Part shown: in pieces, positions 9,137 through 16,578 of the stretch | How positions within the stretch are numbered: position 1 is the first letter of the stretch | How the letters are laid out: every line of letters begins with the position of its first letter | Assembly: GCA_903925075.1 (NCBI GenBank) | Contig: CAIYDQ010000231.1 | Location: forward strand, 1 to 32,830 | DNA: 32,830 bases | DNA from: an uncultured Geobacter sp. | GTDB lineage: Bacteria > Desulfobacterota > Desulfuromonadia > Geobacterales > Geobacteraceae | Direction: 5' to 3' | The notes under the pieces: generated by a model | Seen by the model: the letters and a program-made list of their open reading frames with translations, nothing else | The model's database searches: none | Told to the model about the DNA's origin: nothing | Position numbers and translations under genes: made by a program

Positions 9137-9694
9137 TTAGACCTCCATCACCTCTTTTTCCTTATGGAGCAGCACCTCGTCGATCTTGGCGACGTGGCTG
9201 TTGGTGAAGTCCTGGACCTCCTTCTCGGCGCGCTTCAGCTCGTCCTCGGAGACCTGCTTGTCCTTCTCCAACTTTTTCAGCGCATCGATGGCGTCGCGCC
9301 GGATGTTCCTGAGGGCGACCTTGGCGTCTTCCGCGTCCCTCTTCAGCTGCTTGACGATGTCCTTGCGGCGCTCCTCGGTCAAGGGGGGGAGGTTCAGCCG
9401 GATCACCTTGCCGTCGTTGGCCGGGGTGAGGCCGAGGTTGGCGTTCATGATCGCCTTTTCAATGGGCTGGATCATCTTCGGGTCCCAGGGCTGAATGGTG
9501 ATGGTCCTGGCCTCCGGCACGGCGAGGGTCGCCACCTGGTTGATCGGCGAGATCGAGCCGTAAAACTCGACCTTGACCTCCTCCAGAAGCGAGGTGCTGG
9601 CGCGGCCGGTCCTGACCCGCTGATATTCCTTTCTCAGTGCCTCGATGCTCTTGTCCATGTGGACGTTCATGTTGGCGATGACATCCTTGATCAT
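9137..9694 (-). CDS. frr: Ribosome recycling factor
   Basis: This 185-aa protein, the usual RRF length, splits post-termination ribosomes together with EF-G. The long helical domain carries RTGRASTSLLEEV, VPEARTITIQPWD and the C-terminal RRDAIDALKKLEKDKQVSED segment, all family hallmarks. It begins MIKDVIANMNVHMDKSIEAL and starts right after the pyrH stop (9696), so the two are probably translationally coupled. A terminator-like hairpin follows. Confidence 0.98.
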   Translation of the reverse strand: MIKDVIANMNVHMDKSIEALRKEYQRVRTGRASTSLLEEVKVEFYGSISPINQVATLAVPEARTITIQPWDPKMIQPIEKAIMNANLGLTPANDGKVIRLNLPPLTEERRKDIVKQLKRDAEDAKVALRNIRRDAIDALKKLEKDKQVSEDELKRAEKEVQDFTNSHVAKIDEVLLHKEKEVMEV

Positions 9695-9695
9695 G

Positions 9696-10415
9696 CTAAT
9701 CTCCTTTCACGATGGTGCCGATCGATTCGCCGCAGACGACCCGGCCGACGTTGCCGTCGGTGGTCACGTCGAAAACGATGATCGGCAGACTGTTGTCCAT
9801 GCAAAGCGAGATGGCCGTGGCGTCCATCACCTGGAGCCCTTTCCTGAGCACCTCCAGGTAGGTCAGGCTCTGGTACTTGGTGGCCGAGCTGTCCAAGTTG
9901 GGGTCGGCCGAGTAGACGCCGTCCACCTTGGTCCCCTTCAGGATCACGTCGGCGCCGATCTCCATCGCCCTGAGGCTCGCGGCCGTGTCCGTGGTGAAGT
10001 ACGGGTTGCCGGTGCCGGCGCCGAAGATCACCACCCGCCCCTTCTCCAGGTGCCTGATGGCGCGCCGGCGGATGTAGGGCTCGGCGACCTCGGCCATGGC
10101 GATGGCCGACTGCACGCGGGTGTCGACGCCGATCTTTTCCAGCGCGTCCTGCATGGCGAGCGAGTTGATCATGGTGGCGAGCATCCCCATGTAGTCGGCG
10201 CTGGCCCGATCCATCCCCTTGGAGGAGGCGGCCAGGCCGCGGAAGATGTTGCCGCCGCCGATCACCAGCGAGAGCTGCACGCCGAGTTCCACCACCCGCT
10301 TCACCTCGTTGGCTATGGTGGTGATGGTGTTGGGATCTATGCCATACCCCTGCTCGCCCCCCAGGGCCTCGCCGGAGAGTTTGAGAAGCACCTTCTTGTA
10401 ATACGGTTCAGCCAT
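9696..10415 (-). CDS. pyrH: UMP kinase
   Basis: This 239-aa amino-acid-kinase-fold enzyme phosphorylates UMP to UDP. It has [14 protein letters not shown] at the N-terminus, [10 protein letters not shown], and [13 protein letters not shown] in the nucleotide-binding region. The ATG at 10415 is chosen over the GTG at 10424 because AAGGTGA lies six bases before the ATG, overlapping the GTG. It abuts frr and is separated from tsf by a terminator, as in the standard rpsB-tsf-pyrH-frr order. Confidence 0.98.
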   Translation of the reverse strand: MAEPYYKKVLLKLSGEALGGEQGYGIDPNTITTIANEVKRVVELGVQLSLVIGGGNIFRGLAASSKGMDRASADYMGMLATMINSLAMQDALEKIGVDTRVQSAIAMAEVAEPYIRRRAIRHLEKGRVVIFGAGTGNPYFTTDTAASLRAMEIGADVILKGTKVDGVYSADPNLDSSATKYQSLTYLEVLRKGLQVMDATAISLCMDNSLPIIVFDVTTDGNVGRVVCGESIGTIVKGD

Positions 10416-10446
10416 CGTCGTCACCTTGCATCGGTCGTTGATAGGT

Positions 10447-10480
10447 AAAAAAAGAGCCGCCCATTCGCATGGCCGGCTCT
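10447..10480 (-). terminator. Intrinsic terminator between tsf and pyrH
   Basis: On the minus strand AGAGCCG pairs with CGGCTCT, with an inner CCAT/ATGG extension and a GCGA loop, followed by a run of seven T residues. It probably attenuates transcription between the abundant rpsB-tsf transcript and the downstream genes. Confidence 0.8.
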
Positions 10481-10490
10481 GTGGGACGTG

Positions 10491-11141
10491 TTACGCGCCG
10501 ACCGCCGCGGCGACCTCTGCCGCGAAATCGCTTTCCTTCTTGGCAAGCCCCTCGCCGAGGACGTACTTGGCGAAGCGGCGTATGCTCATGTTCTCGCCGA
10601 TGGTGGCGATGGTCTCGTTCAGGTAGGTCTGGATGGTCTTATCCGGGTCCTTCACGTAGGCCTGCTCCAAGAGGCAGATGTCGGAGTAGAACTTGTTGAT
10701 CTGGCCGTCGATGATCTTCTCGATGATGGCTGCGGGCTTGCCGCTTTCCTTGGCCTTTTCGCGGTAGATCGCCTTCTCGCGCTCGATCAGCTCCGCCGGA
10801 ACCTCCTCGCGGCGCACGTACAGCGGGCCGGCGGCGGCGATGTGCATGCCGATGTCCCTGACGAAGGTCTGGAAGGTGTCGTTCTTGGCGACGAAGTCGG
10901 TCTCGCAGTTGACCTCGACCAGCACGCCGATCTTGCCGCCGGCGTGGATGTAGGAGCCGACGGCCCCTTCGGTCGCGGCGCGGCCGGACTTCTTGGAAGC
11001 GGCGGCCAGCCCCTTGGTGCGCAGATAGTCGATCGCCTTCTCGTGGTCGCCCGCCGTCTCGGTCAGAGCCCTTTTGCAGTCCATGAGACCTGCGCCGGTT
11101 GCTTTTCTCAGTTCGTTTACCTGTGCTGCTGTAACGCTCAC
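10491..11141 (-). CDS. tsf: Elongation factor Ts
   Basis: This 216-aa protein is the guanine nucleotide exchange factor for EF-Tu. It starts with the UBA-like N-terminal domain ([19 protein letters not shown]) and continues with [10 protein letters not shown]-type sequence (here [19 protein letters not shown]) and the core [15 protein letters not shown]. It is shorter than the 283-aa E. coli protein because it has one compact core domain, a form common in many bacteria. A GGAGG-type site precedes the ATG. It lies about 105 bases after rpsB; a GC-rich hairpin (11156-11182) without a T run lies in the gap. Confidence 0.98.
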   Translation of the reverse strand: MSVTAAQVNELRKATGAGLMDCKRALTETAGDHEKAIDYLRTKGLAAASKKSGRAATEGAVGSYIHAGGKIGVLVEVNCETDFVAKNDTFQTFVRDIGMHIAAAGPLYVRREEVPAELIEREKAIYREKAKESGKPAAIIEKIIDGQINKFYSDICLLEQAYVKDPDKTIQTYLNETIATIGENMSIRRFAKYVLGEGLAKKESDFAAEVAAAVGA

Positions 11142-11247
11142 GTTATCCTCCCAGTCGCCCGCGCCCTCCGAGGGGGGCGGGCTTCATAGTCTTAGTCTGT
11201 TGTTGAATGCTTCAGGTCGAAGGGTCTGGTTTCAAACCGGGCAGGAA

Positions 11248-12015
<768 letters not shown>

Positions 12016-12043
12016 GGGTATTTCTCCTTTGGTTTTTCCCTCC

Positions 12044-12101
12044 GCCAGCTAGGCATGCCGGAACCCGCCGAAGCGGGCACCACCGGCACTAATGAGCTGG
12101 C
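12044..12101 (-). promoter_or_regulatory. Three-tier hairpin in the rpsB leader
   Basis: The leader can fold into stacked helices. The outer stem is GCCAGCT/AGCTGGC (12095-12101 with 12044-12050), the middle is GCCGG/CCGGC, and the inner is CCCGC/GCGGG with a UUCG loop. The helices are separated by asymmetric internal loops. The fold ends just before the ribosome site. It resembles ribosomal-protein leader autoregulatory structures in architecture; whether S2 binds it is an inference. Confidence 0.5.
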
Positions 12102-12124
12102 GTGCGAATTTTAAACAGCAAACC

Positions 12125-12153
12125 TATATAGCACGAGAGTGCGCCGAAGGCAA
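12125..12153 (-). promoter_or_regulatory. rpsB: Promoter of the rpsB operon
   Basis: Minus-strand TTGCCT (12148-12153) and TATATA (12125-12130) are 17 bases apart, with an extended TGC before the -10. Transcription would start about 100 bases before the rpsB ATG, just before the structured leader. Confidence 0.65.
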
Positions 12154-12213
12154 GGGCATTTCGAAACGTATACCGGAGCTGGCGGCGAAGGTGTCGCGTA
12201 CAGCAAACAACTC

Positions 12214-12242
12214 TTGACATGAGGGAGCCCATCTGCTATTTA
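12214..12242 (+). promoter_or_regulatory. Promoter of tRNA-Val
   Basis: TTGACA (12214-12219) and TATTTA (12237-12242) are 17 bases apart, with a TGC extended -10. The start point falls a few bases before the tRNA 5' end, as usual for a single tRNA gene. Confidence 0.7.
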
Positions 12243-12252
12243 CACTGGGCAT

Positions 12253-12327
12253 GGGCGATTAACTCAGCGGGAGAGTGCAACCTTCACACGGTTGAAGCCA
12301 CTGGTTCGATCCCAGTATCGCCCACCA
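12253..12327 (+). tRNA. tRNA-Val (anticodon CAC)
   Basis: A complete cloverleaf can be drawn by eye. The acceptor stem is GGGCGAT/ATCGCCC (7 bp). The D stem is ACTC/GAGT. The anticodon stem CAACC/GGTTG surrounds loop TTCACAC with anticodon CAC at its centre. The T stem ACTGG/CCAGT has loop TTCGATC. The 3' CCA is encoded. CAC reads the valine codon GTG. It is a single gene with its own promoter and terminator. Confidence 0.96.
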
Positions 12328-12337
12328 AGCAAAAAGC

Positions 12338-12371
12338 AAAGGGCCAAGTCAAGCGACTTGGCCCTTTTTTT
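12338..12371 (+). terminator. Intrinsic terminator after tRNA-Val
   Basis: A 13-bp perfect stem, AAAGGGCCAAGTC (12338-12350) with its complement (12355-12367), has an AAGC loop and a run of seven T residues (12365-12371). Confidence 0.92.
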
Positions 12372-12571
12372 ATCCCTTCCCCCTGCCGCTTCACTTTCCC
12401 CCCGGCCCTTGTACAGTAAGGGAAGGGAGTTTCCTCAAAAAACATGGCAATTTCCATGAATGCGTGCTAAATGCATCTTGTTTAGTCCGTTTTTTCAGGC
12501 CGTTTCTTGAGGGCCGCACGCAACGATCGGCCTTTTCTCCCGCGCGACGCCCAACTCAGAGGTAAAACCAC

Positions 12572-13549
12572 ATGGCAACCAGAGTTTTGGTAATAGACGA
12601 TTCCAAAAGTTACCGGGAGCAAATTGTCCGCGCCTTGCAGGATGCCCAGCTTTTCGACGACTACTGCACGGCGAACGGCGGCCTGAAAGGATTCCAGTTT
12701 CTGACTGAAAACAAGGTGGATCTGATCATCTGCGATCTGGTGATGCCTCAGATCGACGGACTGAAATTTCTGCAATTGATGAAGACCAGGCCGGACTTGG
12801 GCAACATCCCGGTGATCATCCTGACGGTCAAGGCGGACCTCAAAGAAAAACTCGAAGGACTGGAACAGGGGGCCAGCGACTACCTCACCAAGCCTTTTGA
12901 CGCGGCCGAACTGGTGGCGCGCGTAAAGATCCACCTGAAAATGAAAAAGCTGCAGGATGAACTGCAATCCGCCAACGAACACTTCAAGCAACTTTCCAAC
13001 ATCGATCCGCTGACCAACCTCTACAACCGGCGCTTCTTCACCGAAGTGATCGAAGCCGAACTGCACAGGTCCAGCCGGTTTCGCTCCTACGTTTCCCTGC
13101 TGGTGGTGGATATCGACCACTTCAAGAAAGTGAACGATATCTACGGTCATCAGGCGGGCGACAGGGTGCTGTCGGCGGTTGCCGAAAAACTGCGCGAAGG
13201 GCTGCGCACCTACGACATCGCTTCTCGCTACGGCGGAGAAGAATTCGTCCTCGTCCTCCCCAACACCCCTCTTGATAAAGCCATGGAAGTCGCGGAACGC
13301 CTGCGCAAGGCGGTGCAGTCCCTCAGTTTCCTGATTCCGCTGGACAGGGTGGAGGTCACGGTGAGCATTGGCCTGGCGGCCTTTCCGACCCAGCATGTCG
13401 ACTGCTTCAATGCGCTGTTCACGCGCGCGGATGCGGCGCTTTACCGAGCCAAGCAAAACGGCCGCAACCGCGTCGAGGCGGCGGCTGAAGACGGACCCGT
13501 TTTTGAATCAGAGAAAGACCTGGCGGGATCCTTGCGAACTGTGGAATGA
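12572..13549 (+). CDS. Response regulator diguanylate cyclase (REC-GGDEF)
   Basis: This 325-aa cytoplasmic protein has an N-terminal receiver domain (about 1-122) with acidic D9-D10, phospho-acceptor D55 (IICDLVMP), T85 and K107 (LTKPF). A helical linker (about 122-142) and a GGDEF domain (about 143-310) follow. The catalytic motif is GGEEF at 221-225 and an inhibitory RxxD site is present at 212-215, so it should make c-di-GMP with product inhibition. This is the PleD/WspR-like REC-GGDEF arrangement. A terminator follows at 13589-13627. No histidine kinase is adjacent, so the partner kinase is unknown. Confidence 0.95.
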   Translation: MATRVLVIDDSKSYREQIVRALQDAQLFDDYCTANGGLKGFQFLTENKVDLIICDLVMPQIDGLKFLQLMKTRPDLGNIPVIILTVKADLKEKLEGLEQGASDYLTKPFDAAELVARVKIHLKMKKLQDELQSANEHFKQLSNIDPLTNLYNRRFFTEVIEAELHRSSRFRSYVSLLVVDIDHFKKVNDIYGHQAGDRVLSAVAEKLREGLRTYDIASRYGGEEFVLVLPNTPLDKAMEVAERLRKAVQSLSFLIPLDRVEVTVSIGLAAFPTQHVDCFNALFTRADAALYRAKQNGRNRVEAAAEDGPVFESEKDLAGSLRTVE

Positions 13550-13588
13550 CGAGGGATGCGACGAGCACCGGATCATTGGCGTGTAGAC

Positions 13589-13627
13589 AAAAAAGGAGGC
13601 CGCATCGCGAGATGAGGCCTCCTTTTT
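13589..13627 (+). terminator. Intrinsic terminator after the REC-GGDEF gene
   Basis: A long stem AAAAAGGAGGCC-CATC pairs with GATG-GGCCTCCTTTTT around a GCGA loop with one bulge. The A-rich 5' side and T-rich 3' side make it usable in both directions, so it may also serve the minus-strand zinc-ribbon gene. Confidence 0.85.
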
Positions 13628-13658
13628 AGCTATGGAAGAAAAGAGCGCGGATGCCAGG

Positions 13659-13784
13659 TTATTTCGTCTTTCCGGATCCCTTGCACATACTGCACGGGAC
13701 TTCTTCCTTCTCGTAACCGGTCTGACGGGAAGCGGTGAGAATTTTACCTGTACCTTTGCATTTTGGGCATACTAAGCTGTTCAT
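13659..13784 (-). CDS. Small DnaJ-type zinc-ribbon protein (41 aa)
   Basis: This 41-aa ORF is below usual size cut-offs but well supported. A strong AAAGGAGAAGG ribosome site lies eight bases before the ATG. The peptide holds two copies of the DnaJ zinc-binding motif CxxCxGxG, namely CPKCKGTG (residues 6-13) and CSMCKGSG (31-38), enough to bind one zinc ion. There is no J domain. Its role is unknown: it may be a stand-alone zinc-binding or chaperone-associated microprotein. It lies convergent to the REC-GGDEF gene with the bidirectional terminator between them. The ribosome-site segment AACCTTCTCCTTT (plus strand) is directly repeated upstream. Confidence 0.75.
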   Translation of the reverse strand: MNSLVCPKCKGTGKILTASRQTGYEKEEVPCSMCKGSGKTK

Positions 13785-13905
13785 AACCTTCTCCTTTTAA
13801 CCTTCTCCTTTGTCTCCTTGGTTGGTCTGCGCCGCTTTAATTGCGAAGACTATGATCCCATCTTAGCAAATAGCCCCCAAACAATCCACAGCTAAGAACA
13901 GGCGA

Positions 13906-13921
13906 TGGCACGCCTGTTGCT
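13906..13921 (+). promoter_or_regulatory. Sigma-54 promoter
   Basis: TGGCACG (13906-13912), four bases, then TTGCT (13917-13921) matches the -24/-12 consensus at every position, with ten bases between the GG and GC. It points toward the small ORFs, hemerythrin and GGDEF gene downstream; the start point would be near 13932. No enhancer-binding protein gene is in the window. Confidence 0.85.
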
Positions 13922-13955
13922 AACATTAACAGCAACTAGCGGCAAGGAGCCTTAA

Positions 13956-14084
13956 ATGGCGGCGTTACCCCATTTCCCCGCTGAAAAGGGCTGCGAAAAA
14001 TCATCCAACTGTCGCTTATTGAGCAAGTTGGACGCGCGGATTCCGGCAACCGCTTGGCAAAATTACCCTGAAGCAATTCAATGA
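13956..14084 (+). CDS. Small ORF (42 aa), unknown
   Basis: The ATG at 13956 has an AGGAG ribosome site seven bases upstream and is the first start after the sigma-54 promoter. The 42-aa product (MAALPHFPAEKGCEKSS...) has no recognised domain, signal peptide or membrane helix. It could equally be a leader peptide or part of a structured 5' UTR. It is listed because of its ribosome site and position; coding status is uncertain. Confidence 0.35.
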   Translation: MAALPHFPAEKGCEKSSNCRLLSKLDARIPATAWQNYPEAIQ

Positions 14085-14097
14085 CCTGGAGGAGATC

Positions 14098-14286
14098 ATG
14101 AAGACAGCAAACTGGTGCACCGTTCCCTCGGAAATGTATCCCGATCTGACAGGAAAAGCCCTGGCAGCCTCCGTCTACCAGCTGGACGCCTGCTTGCAGG
14201 TGGACATTTCCAACAAACCCGGTTCGCACTTCCTGACCGGTTTCGCCTTCAACGCTCGGCGTTTGCGGTTGCTGCCGGAGATGTAG
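14098..14286 (+). CDS. Small ORF (62 aa), unknown
   Basis: The ATG at 14098 follows a strong GGAGGAG site. The 62-aa product (MKTANWCTVPSEMYPDL...) contains two cysteines and a basic C-terminal segment, FNARRLRLLPEM. No family is recognised. It lies 13 bases after the 42-aa ORF and upstream of the 55-aa ORF, all in the same direction behind the sigma-54 promoter. That arrangement suggests a regulated small-protein operon leading into the hemerythrin gene. Confidence 0.5.
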   Translation: MKTANWCTVPSEMYPDLTGKALAASVYQLDACLQVDISNKPGSHFLTGFAFNARRLRLLPEM

Positions 14287-14323
14287 GCCGTCAATGGCCT
14301 CATCCATTTCCCTAAGACCAGGC

Positions 14324-14360
14324 ATCGCTGAAAACCCGCCGAAGCGGCGGACACAGCGAT
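14324..14360 (+). other. Two-tier hairpin before the 55-aa ORF
   Basis: ATCGCTG (14324-14330) pairs with CAGCGAT (14354-14360), and inside it CCGCC (14336-14340) pairs with GGCGG (14346-14350) around a GAAGC loop. It ends directly before the GGGAGG ribosome site. Without a T run it is more likely a leader structure or mRNA-processing element than a terminator. Confidence 0.45.
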
Positions 14361-14372
14361 ATGGGAGGACGT

Positions 14373-14540
14373 ATGACCAGGGCTGAGTTGGTTGATGCCG
14401 GCGCCGATCACTATCAACGTCTGAAACAAAAGATCCGGGAGAGCTCGGACGACCAGGAGAGGCGTCTTTTGCAGTTGGAAATAATAACGCTGCTGGAAGC
14501 GATGCTCTACGTCATCACCCGGATGAAGCATCTAAGCTGA
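14373..14540 (+). CDS. Small helical protein (55 aa), unknown
   Basis: The ATG at 14373 is preceded by GGGAGG. The 55-aa product is highly charged and almost entirely predicted helical by eye: residues 13-35 are rich in Q, K, R, E and D, and 33-48 (LLQLEIITLLEAMLYV) are amphipathic with a leucine pattern, so it may form a coiled coil or bind a partner. No known domain is recognised. It precedes the hemerythrin gene by 54 bases. Confidence 0.5.
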   Translation: MTRAELVDAGADHYQRLKQKIRESSDDQERRLLQLEIITLLEAMLYVITRMKHLS

Positions 14541-14594
14541 TGGAGGCCTTGCCGCAACGGTTGTCGTTACGCGCGAAGAGTCGGAGGGAAACAT

Positions 14595-15002
14595 ATGGCT
14601 ATAAAGTGGGAAGAAAACCTGAGGCTCGGCGTTGCCACGATCGACGAGCAGCATGAAGCCATGTTTTCGCAATTCGCCCTACTTTCCCGGGCAGTGCAAC
14701 AAGGCTCGTGCGACACGAAAATAAAGGAAATACTGGATTTCCTGGTCGACTATACCGAGATCCACTTTTTGGAAGAAGAAAAACTGATGGCTTTGCATGA
14801 CTATGCAGGCCTCGCAGAACAGCGGCAGCAACACGAAATATTCAAAGCGGCCATATCCACGCTGCATGAGATGGTGGCAAACCAGGTTCCCAGCAAAGGG
14901 ATTGCCATAAAGATTGATGCCGCCCTTGTCAGATACACGATCAACCACGTCCGCAAGCTCGACAGCCAGCTTGTAGAATTCATAAAATGCAGGACGGGCT
15001 AA
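14595..15002 (+). CDS. Bacteriohemerythrin
   Basis: This 135-aa single-domain hemerythrin carries oxygen on a non-heme diiron site in a four-helix bundle. The ligand pattern is visible: H20 (ATIDEQH), H57 and E61 (EIHFLEEE), H80 (QQHEIF), H118 and D123 (INHVRKLD). The N-terminal W5 context (IKWEENLRLGV) is typical. Length matches the stand-alone bacterial forms that are numerous in Geobacter. A GGAGGG site precedes the ATG at 14595. The next gene, 27 bases on, encodes a GGDEF protein with a probable diiron N-terminus, so oxygen or redox sensing coupled to c-di-GMP is a reasonable inference. Confidence 0.93.
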   Translation: MAIKWEENLRLGVATIDEQHEAMFSQFALLSRAVQQGSCDTKIKEILDFLVDYTEIHFLEEEKLMALHDYAGLAEQRQQHEIFKAAISTLHEMVANQVPSKGIAIKIDAALVRYTINHVRKLDSQLVEFIKCRTG

Positions 15003-15029
15003 TGACGCTGCTGGCAATGGAGGTGGGCC

Positions 15030-16127
15030 ATGAAGGAAGATCTCCTTTTAAGAATAATTCGTCTTTGCCGGCACCTGGACGAAACGTCGCAGGATGTGTA
15101 TCTGAAGTTTCATCGCCAGTTCAAGGAGGAGCCCCTACACTCGTTTTGGCTGCACATGTCCATCGAGGAATCTGAACACGTCAAATTTTGGCAGCGGGCC
15201 GAGCAAATAGAGGAGTTGTCGTGCCTGCCTAATTTCTTCGACGATGCCGAACAGGTGATACGGGAATTGGAGCACGCGACCCTGCGCACCAAGGAGTTGC
15301 TGCGCGGTTGCGACAAGGAGTTCACCGTGGCCGAAGCGTTCCTGATCGCCTACCGGCTGGAATTCTACCTGCTCCATTCGACCTTCAACGTGTTGTTCCA
15401 GATCTTCGGACCGGCGACCGACGGTCTCACCCCGGAAGACAACTACGAAGCGCACATCGCCGTCTTCATCACCATGCTTTCCAGCTGCGGCAGCGTGACG
15501 CCGGAACTGGAACTGCTGGGAGAAACCCTGCAACGCTTGTGGAATGAGAATAGAAAGCTGGCGCTTAGCGCAACCTCCGATTACCTGACCGGCCTCCTCA
15601 ACAGGCGCGGTTTTTTTGCGGTCGCCACCCAATTGGCCTGCCTGGCTCAAAGAAACGGCTCCTCGGTGGGGATATTGATGCTCGATATCGACCACTTCAA
15701 GGCGATCAACGACAGGTACGGACACAAAGCCGGCGATCGGGTCTTGCGCGAGATCGCCGGCCTCGTCAAGAAGTCGCTGAGAACCTCGGATCTGGTCTGC
15801 AGGTTTGGCGGCGAAGAGTTCATAGTTTTCCTGCCCGCCACCACACCCACCATGACCGCGGAAGTCGCCCAAAGGATACGGCAGGCGATAGAGAGCGCCA
15901 TCATAAACGGCATTTCACTCACCATCAGCATCGGCACCGCGGAGGGAACCGTCGGCTCGGCGCCGCGCGATCAACTGCAAAACTTCATCAAACACGCGGA
16001 CGCGGCCCTTTACCAGGCGAAAAACAGCGGCAGGAACTGCGTGGTCGACTTTGCCGGCGGTCAGACGTTTTCTTTGCGCCGAAACCAGGAGACGATCGCT
16101 TCCGCCGGTTGCGCGCCGGCGATTTGA
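15030..16127 (+). CDS. Diguanylate cyclase with probable ferritin-like diiron N-terminal domain
   Basis: This 365-aa protein has a helical N-terminal region (1-165) and a GGDEF domain (about 183-345). The active motif is GGEEF at 260-264, with an RxxD inhibitory site at 251-254. The N-terminal region has ferritin/rubrerythrin-like ligand spacing by eye: E18 in the first helix, ExxH at E47/H50 (IEESEH), E111 in a third helix (RLEFYLLH), and E140/H142 in a fourth. No signal peptide or membrane segments are seen, so it is cytoplasmic. It follows hemerythrin in the same direction. Its last 67 bases overlap the 3' end of the minus-strand thioredoxin gene. The GGDEF call is firm; the diiron domain is inferred from residue pattern. 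Confidence 0.9.
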   Translation: MKEDLLLRIIRLCRHLDETSQDVYLKFHRQFKEEPLHSFWLHMSIEESEHVKFWQRAEQIEELSCLPNFFDDAEQVIRELEHATLRTKELLRGCDKEFTVAEAFLIAYRLEFYLLHSTFNVLFQIFGPATDGLTPEDNYEAHIAVFITMLSSCGSVTPELELLGETLQRLWNENRKLALSATSDYLTGLLNRRGFFAVATQLACLAQRNGSSVGILMLDIDHFKAINDRYGHKAGDRVLREIAGLVKKSLRTSDLVCRFGGEEFIVFLPATTPTMTAEVAQRIRQAIESAIINGISLTISIGTAEGTVGSAPRDQLQNFIKHADAALYQAKNSGRNCVVDFAGGQTFSLRRNQETIASAGCAPAI

Positions 16128-16507
16128 TCCACCGTCTTCCCCTTTCGCAGCAGATGAAGGACCGGAATGCCGCGCACCGCGAAGCGCGAGGCAAGTTTCG
16201 GGTTCTCTTCGGTGTTTATCTGGATGACAGCCGCCCTTCCCGCCAATAGCTCCGCCGCTTGTCGCACCGCCGGTGCGAACGAGACGCAATGCGGTCACCA
16301 CGGCGCCCAGAATTCCGCCAGTATCGGGCCATCGAAGCGGGCGACGAAATCATCGAAGCTCCGATCGCCGACCTGCTGCGGCCGCCGGTAGAGCGCCGGC
16401 AGCAAAGCCCGGCAGTTGCCGCAGTGTCCGGGGACCCCTTCCTTTTCCGCGGGAATGCGGTTGGAGGCGCCGCATGACCTGCATTTGACCAAATATGAAT
16501 TCGGCAT
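16061..16507 (-). CDS. TrxC-like thioredoxin, probable selenoprotein (UGA at codon 71)
   Basis: The reading frame of 148 codons is interrupted once, by UGA at 16295-16297. That codon sits exactly where the first active-site Cys of WCxxC belongs: the sequence reads WAPW-UGA-PHC. The N-terminus has the TrxC zinc ribbon (C9, C12, C29, C32), and after the UGA the frame continues as a normal thioredoxin (INTEENPKLASRFAVRGIPV with the cis-proline). A hairpin with a GGC loop lies 23 bases past the UGA (16262-16278). Sec-containing UxxC thioredoxins are known in bacteria. The ATG at 16507 follows GGGGAGG. Conventional gene callers would split or truncate it. It should act as a disulfide reductase with a Sec-Cys active site. 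Confidence 0.85.
16262..16278 (-). promoter_or_regulatory. SECIS-like hairpin
   Basis: Minus-strand TCGCACC (16272-16278) pairs perfectly with GGTGCGA (16262-16268) around the three-base loop GGC. The loop begins 24 bases after the UGA and has G in its first two positions. Bacterial SECIS elements lie inside the coding region shortly after the UGA and need such a guanine for SelB binding, so position and loop fit. Confidence 0.7.
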
Positions 16508-16549
16508 AGTTGCCTCCCCTGTTCGCCCGGGAAAACCTTGGACGAAATC

Positions 16550-16578
16550 ATTGTACCTTGTTGGCTGCCTCGGTTGAA
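16550..16578 (-). promoter_or_regulatory. Possible promoter of the thioredoxin gene
   Basis: Minus-strand TTCAAC (16573-16578) and TACAAT (16550-16555) are 17 bases apart. The -10 is good and the -35 weak. The start point would lie about 35 bases before the ATG. Confidence 0.4.

Noticed and set aside
11156-11182. Terminator between rpsB and tsf
   Set aside because: The GC-rich hairpin lacks a following T run and the two genes are normally co-transcribed.
12219-12419. 66-codon ORF across the tRNA gene
   Set aside because: It covers the tRNA-Val gene and its terminator; the tRNA cloverleaf explains the sequence.
14324-14360. GEMM/c-di-GMP or cGAMP riboswitch before the small ORF
   Set aside because: The characteristic conserved core and tetraloop-receptor features of GEMM are not present; only a simple two-stem hairpin is seen.
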